This document shows positions 6,425 through 9,672 of a DNA stretch of 9,672 nucleotides, piece by piece; position 1 is the stretch's first letter; the number at the start of each line of letters is the position of its first letter. The position numbers were made by a program, and so were the translations under genes. The notes below the pieces were generated by a model that saw only the letters and a list, made by a program, of their open reading frames with translations, was not told the DNA's origin and ran no database searches. The stretch comes from CAYVKY01 sp964452115 (GTDB lineage Bacteria > Bacteroidota > Ignavibacteria > Tepidaquicellales > Tepidaquicellaceae): NCBI GenBank assembly GCA_964452115.1, contig CAYVKY010000090.1, positions 1 to 9,672 of the forward strand. The letters are read 5' to 3'.

Positions 6425-9400
6425 ATGAATATAGATAATCTGACAAAGGAGCAGAGAGATAAGATTCTGGAATTCGGCGTTAATAAATGGTATGTAACGG
6501 AACTTCTTGATGAATATATTGAGTCACCGGATAAAGTGCCTGATGAATGGAAAACATTTTTCAAAAGTATTAATATTAAGAAAGAAATTCATAAGTATCC
6601 CGAACCGGTAAACGGCGATAAGGCAGTTCCAATCCGCGGAGCAGGAGCGAAGATTATTGAAAATATGGACAGCAGCCTGTCGATTCCTACTGCATCATCT
6701 ATGCGCACTGTTCCCGTGAAAATTCTGGAAGAAAACAGAAGAATTCTCAACAAATATTTATCACAAAGATTAAAATTAAAAATTTCATTCACACATATTG
6801 CCGGCTGGGCAATCGTAAAAGCTCTGAATGAACTTCCTGTAATGAATTATGCATATACGGTTGTAAACGGCGAGCCTTCTGTGATTAAGCGTACGGATGT
6901 GAATATAGGTCTTGCGATAGATCTAATTAAAAAAGACGGGTCGAGGTCTCTCATTGTTCCGAATATCAAAAAGGCAAATGAGATGACATTCAAAACTTAT
7001 TTCTTTTCATATAATGATATTATTAACAGGTCGAGAAGCAATAAAATTGAAGTTGCCGATTTAGTTGATACTACAATTTCTCTGACAAATCCCGGAACAA
7101 TAGGCACGGCGGCTTCCAATCCAAGACTTATGCTCGGGCAGGGCACTATCATTGCAACAGGCAACATAGACTATCCGATTGGATTTCAGGCTGCATCCGA
7201 TGATACAAAAGCAAAACTGGGTATAAGTAAGGTGATGAATATTACTTCCACGTATGACCACAGGATTATTCAGGGAGCAGAATCAGGTTTATTCCTGAAA
7301 AAGATACACGAACTCTTAATCGGCAAAGATAATTTTTATGATGAGATTTTTGCCTCGCTTGAAATTCCCACAAAACCTGTTTATTGGAACGAAGATAAAA
7401 CAAGTTCGCTCGAATCTGAAATTGATAACATTGAAAAAATAACGAAGCACACGAGAGCAATTCAATTGATAAATATGTACCGCGTTCGCGGGCATCTGAT
7501 TGCAAACTTAGACCCGCTGAATCCGCGGGCACAGTATCATCAGGAACTGGACCCGAGCAATTACGGATTTACAGTTTGGGACTATGACAGGGAATTTGCT
7601 ACCGGAGGTTTGGGAGGCAAAAAAATTGATAAGTTGAGGGATATACTCGAAATTCTTCAGCAGACATATTGCAGTAAAATCGGAGCGGAATATATGCACA
7701 TTCAGGACCCGGAAGTTAAATACTGGCTGCAGAGCAAAATGGAACCGATTAGAAATATTCCCTTGACAAATGAAAAACTTAAGAAAAGAATTTATTACAA
7801 ACTCACACAGGCAGAAAATTTTGAAAAGTTTATTGATAAAAAATATATCGGACATAAAAGATTTTCACTCGAAGGTTCCGAAACGCTGATACCTGTTCTG
7901 GACTATATGCTTGAAAACGCAGCAGGGGACGATATTCAGGAAGTAGTGCTGGGGATGTCTCACCGGGGCAGGCTTAATGTGCTTGCAAATATAATAGGCA
8001 AACCGCTGTACGCAATATTTTCGGAATTTGAAGATGTGGTTGACCTTGCGTCAGTGCAGGGTTCAGGCGATGTGAAATATCATCTCGGAGCATCGGGTAC
8101 TTATACAACGATGAGCGGCAAAAATATAAAAGTTACGGTTGCATCGAATGCATCGCATCTGGAATTTGTTGACCCTGTCGTTGAAGGAATTGTAAGAGCA
8201 AAGCAAACAAACTATCCCGATAAAGAAAAAAATAAATTCATACCTGTTTTAATACACGGTGACGCTGCATTTGCAGGTGAAGGAATCGTGGCTGAAACTC
8301 TCAATCTCTCCGAACTTGAAGGATACCGAACGGGCGGAACGATTCATATAATAGTGAATAATCAGATAGGATTCACAACATCTCCTCAGGAAGGGCGCTC
8401 GTCGGTGTATGCTACTGATGTTGCAAAAATGATTCAGGCGCCGATATTTCACGTCAACGGCGATGACCCCGAAGCCGCACTATGGGTGACAAAACTTGCT
8501 TATGAATACAGAATGAAATATCATAAGGATGTTGTTATTGACATATACGCATACAGGCGGCTCGGGCATAATGAAACCGATGAGCCTGCATTCACTCAGC
8601 CGGTAATGTATTCCAATATCAGGAAGCATTCATCAGTAAAAGAACTGTACAGAGAAATTCTAATCGCCGATGAAATAATAGACAACAATGATATTATACA
8701 AATCGAAAATGAAGTTCACAGTATAATGGATGCTGATTATGAAAAAATCAAAAAGGAAAGCATAAGTTTTAAAATTGAAGCACCTCTTGCAATAAGCAAA
8801 GACAGGATAAAGGAATTTAATAATGATTCCGGAACGTATATAGGCGAAGATACATTTACCGATATTCTGAGAAAAATCACAACACTTCCCGGTGATTTCA
8901 ACCTTCATCCGAAACTTAAAAGATCTATGGATGCCAGGGCAAAACTAACTGACGGAGAGGATGGAATTGACTGGGCAAGTGCGGAAGCACTTGCATTCGG
9001 CGCATTACTTCTGGAGAAATATCCAGTGAGGCTAAGCGGGCAGGACAGTTCACGCGGAACTTTTTCGCAGAGGCATCTGGTGCTTACAGATTCGATAAAC
9101 GGAAATGAATATATACCGTTGAATAATATTTCGCCGGAGCAGGCAAAGATAGAACCGCTGGACAGCCTGCTTTCCGAAACGGCGGTTCTCGCTTTCGAAT
9201 ACGGTTACAGCACTGCCGACCCTGTTACACTCGTTTGCTGGGAAGCGCAGTTCGGTGACTTTGCAAATGTTGCGCAGCCCATAATAGATAATTTTGTTTC
9301 TTCGTCAAACACAAAATGGCAGCAGCCGAACAATCTCACACTGCTTCTGCCGCACGGGCAGGAAGGGCAGGGTGCAGAGCACTCCAGTGCAAGGCTTGAA

Positions 9401-9649
9401 AGATTTCTCACTCTTTGTGCAGAAGATAATATGTCGGTAATTTATCCCACAACTCCGGCACAATATTTTCATCTGCTCAGAAAGCAGGCAAAACTAAGTG
9501 TCCTTAAACCGCTTGTTGTATTTACGCCGAAAAGTCTGCTGAGACATCCCGATGCAAAATCATTAAAACAGGAATTTTTAAGCGGAGAATTTTTACCTCT
9601 GATTGATGACAGTTCTGTTGAAAAAAGTAAAATAAAAATTGGAGAGTAG
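6425..9649 (+). CDS. kgd: Fused 2-oxoglutarate dehydrogenase/decarboxylase E1 with E2 succinyltransferase domain; C-terminus apparently cut short
   Basis: This 1074-residue Kgd/OdhA-type protein joins E1 and E2 activities of the 2-oxoglutarate dehydrogenase step of the TCA cycle (2-oxoglutarate to succinyl-CoA, using thiamine diphosphate; lipoyl groups come from a partner protein). Residues about 12-50 match the OGDH N-terminal segment (FGVNKWYVTELLDEY, then VPDEWKTFF). A linker of only about 40 residues leads to the E2 catalytic domain (about 83-310), with SLTNPGTIGT and the active-site DHRIIQG at 278-284 (His279). No lipoyl domain is present. The E1 part follows, with SHRGRLNVL (from Ser512), DVKYHLG, the thiamine-diphosphate motif HGDAAFAGEG (611-620) to NNQIGFTT (645-652), LGHNETDEPAF and RLSGQDSSRGTFSQRH (869-884). 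After FTPKSLLRHP the protein ends at TAG shortly beyond IDD (1060-1062). The family normally has about 120 more residues, starting near a C-S-G-K motif. Actinobacterial homologues are about 1220-1260 residues. Family assignment is very firm; completeness is doubtful. Confidence 0.95.
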   Translation: MNIDNLTKEQRDKILEFGVNKWYVTELLDEYIESPDKVPDEWKTFFKSINIKKEIHKYPEPVNGDKAVPIRGAGAKIIENMDSSLSIPTASSMRTVPVKILEENRRILNKYLSQRLKLKISFTHIAGWAIVKALNELPVMNYAYTVVNGEPSVIKRTDVNIGLAIDLIKKDGSRSLIVPNIKKANEMTFKTYFFSYNDIINRSRSNKIEVADLVDTTISLTNPGTIGTAASNPRLMLGQGTIIATGNIDYPIGFQAASDDTKAKLGISKVMNITSTYDHRIIQGAESGLFLKKIHELLIGKDNFYDEIFASLEIPTKPVYWNEDKTSSLESEIDNIEKITKHTRAIQLINMYRVRGHLIANLDPLNPRAQYHQELDPSNYGFTVWDYDREFATGGLGGKKIDKLRDILEILQQTYCSKIGAEYMHIQDPEVKYWLQSKMEPIRNIPLTNEKLKKRIYYKLTQAENFEKFIDKKYIGHKRFSLEGSETLIPVLDYMLENAAGDDIQEVVLGMSHRGRLNVLANIIGKPLYAIFSEFEDVVDLASVQGSGDVKYHLGASGTYTTMSGKNIKVTVASNASHLEFVDPVVEGIVRAKQTNYPDKEKNKFIPVLIHGDAAFAGEGIVAETLNLSELEGYRTGGTIHIIVNNQIGFTTSPQEGRSSVYATDVAKMIQAPIFHVNGDDPEAALWVTKLAYEYRMKYHKDVVIDIYAYRRLGHNETDEPAFTQPVMYSNIRKHSSVKELYREILIADEIIDNNDIIQIENEVHSIMDADYEKIKKESISFKIEAPLAISKDRIKEFNNDSGTYIGEDTFTDILRKITTLPGDFNLHPKLKRSMDARAKLTDGEDGIDWASAEALAFGALLLEKYPVRLSGQDSSRGTFSQRHLVLTDSINGNEYIPLNNISPEQAKIEPLDSLLSETAVLAFEYGYSTADPVTLVCWEAQFGDFANVAQPIIDNFVSSSNTKWQQPNNLTLLLPHGQEGQGAEHSSARLERFLTLCAEDNMSVIYPTTPAQYFHLLRKQAKLSVLKPLVVFTPKSLLRHPDAKSLKQEFLSGEFLPLIDDSSVEKSKIKIGE

Positions 9650-9672
9650 TCGGAAATTATGTTTTGCCCCAA
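9650..9672 (+). other. Possible continuation of the kgd reading frame after the TAG
   Basis: In the same frame as the kgd gene these bases read S-E-I-M-F-C-P. Homologues at this point have a sequence like R-V-V/L-F/L-C-S-G-K that opens the C-terminal E1 domain. The match is short (hydrophobic, hydrophobic, Phe, Cys), so it is suggestive only. The window ends before the reading can be extended. If real, the 9647-9649 TAG is an internal stop or an error rather than the true end. Confidence 0.35.

Noticed and set aside
7508..7855. 115-codon open frame on the minus strand inside kgd
   Set aside because: It lies opposite strongly conserved E1 coding sequence, its Cys/Phe-rich translation has no domain pattern, and it has no start context. 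It is a shadow frame.
1..9672. Mobile element, CRISPR array, tRNA or rRNA
   Set aside because: I saw no transposase, integrase, regularly spaced direct repeats, CCA-ended cloverleaf or rRNA-like conserved block on either strand.
9643..9672. Frameshift into frame 1 (RVV from 9643) as the certain explanation of the kgd truncation
   Set aside because: RVV fits the expected position, but the following residues (GNYVLPQ) do not match the CSGK motif. The in-frame SEIMFCP reading is at least as good, so no single explanation is adopted.

Overview
The window is AT-rich bacterial DNA with two parts that diverge from an intergenic region at about 6289-6424. Left of it, on the minus strand, six packed genes are transcribed towards position 1. 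Right of it, on the plus strand, is one very large gene for a fused 2-oxoglutarate dehydrogenase/decarboxylase (Kgd/OdhA type). No start codon I checked has a clear Shine-Dalgarno sequence. The starts are preceded by A/T-rich sequence, as is common in Bacteroidota and relatives. With the Kgd-type fusion and low GC, this suggests a member of the Bacteroidota/Ignavibacteriota/Chlorobiota group or a similar uncultured lineage. That placement is an inference; there is no rRNA or marker gene to confirm it.

Minus-strand operon, in order of transcription: a P-loop nucleotide-binding protein of unknown role (6288-5572); a multi-spanning GT-C-like membrane protein (5562-3988); a Wzx-type polysaccharide flippase (3987-2767); a class I SAM-dependent methyltransferase (2763-2089); a family 4 glycosyltransferase with a TTG start (2102-996); and a family 2 glycosyltransferase (1003-53). 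Gaps are 9, 0 and 3 bases, and then come overlaps of 14 and 8 bases, so one transcript is likely. The last five genes make up part of a surface-glycan (O-antigen, capsule or exopolysaccharide) cluster. The GT2 and GT4 enzymes would build a lipid-linked oligosaccharide on the cytoplasmic face, the methyltransferase could modify it, the flippase would move it across the membrane, and the GT-C-like protein would transfer or polymerise sugars on the outer face. No initiating phosphoglycosyltransferase, nucleotide-sugar synthesis gene or classical Wzy is in the window, so the cluster probably continues to the left or elsewhere.

The plus-strand gene (6425-9649) carries a short OGDH N-terminal segment, an E2 succinyltransferase domain and an E1 thiamine-diphosphate domain, with most catalytic motifs intact. 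It stops at a TAG just where the conserved C-terminal E1 domain should begin. In-frame translation beyond the TAG resembles the expected continuation, so a nonsense mutation, sequencing error or recoded stop is likely. The window ends 23 bases later, so this cannot be settled here.

The divergent intergenic region holds a nested pair of inverted repeats, the clearest non-coding structure in the window. Sampled lines show a composition step between the P-loop gene (about 40% GC) and the membrane-glycan genes (about 25-30%). I see no mobile element, CRISPR array, tRNA or rRNA.
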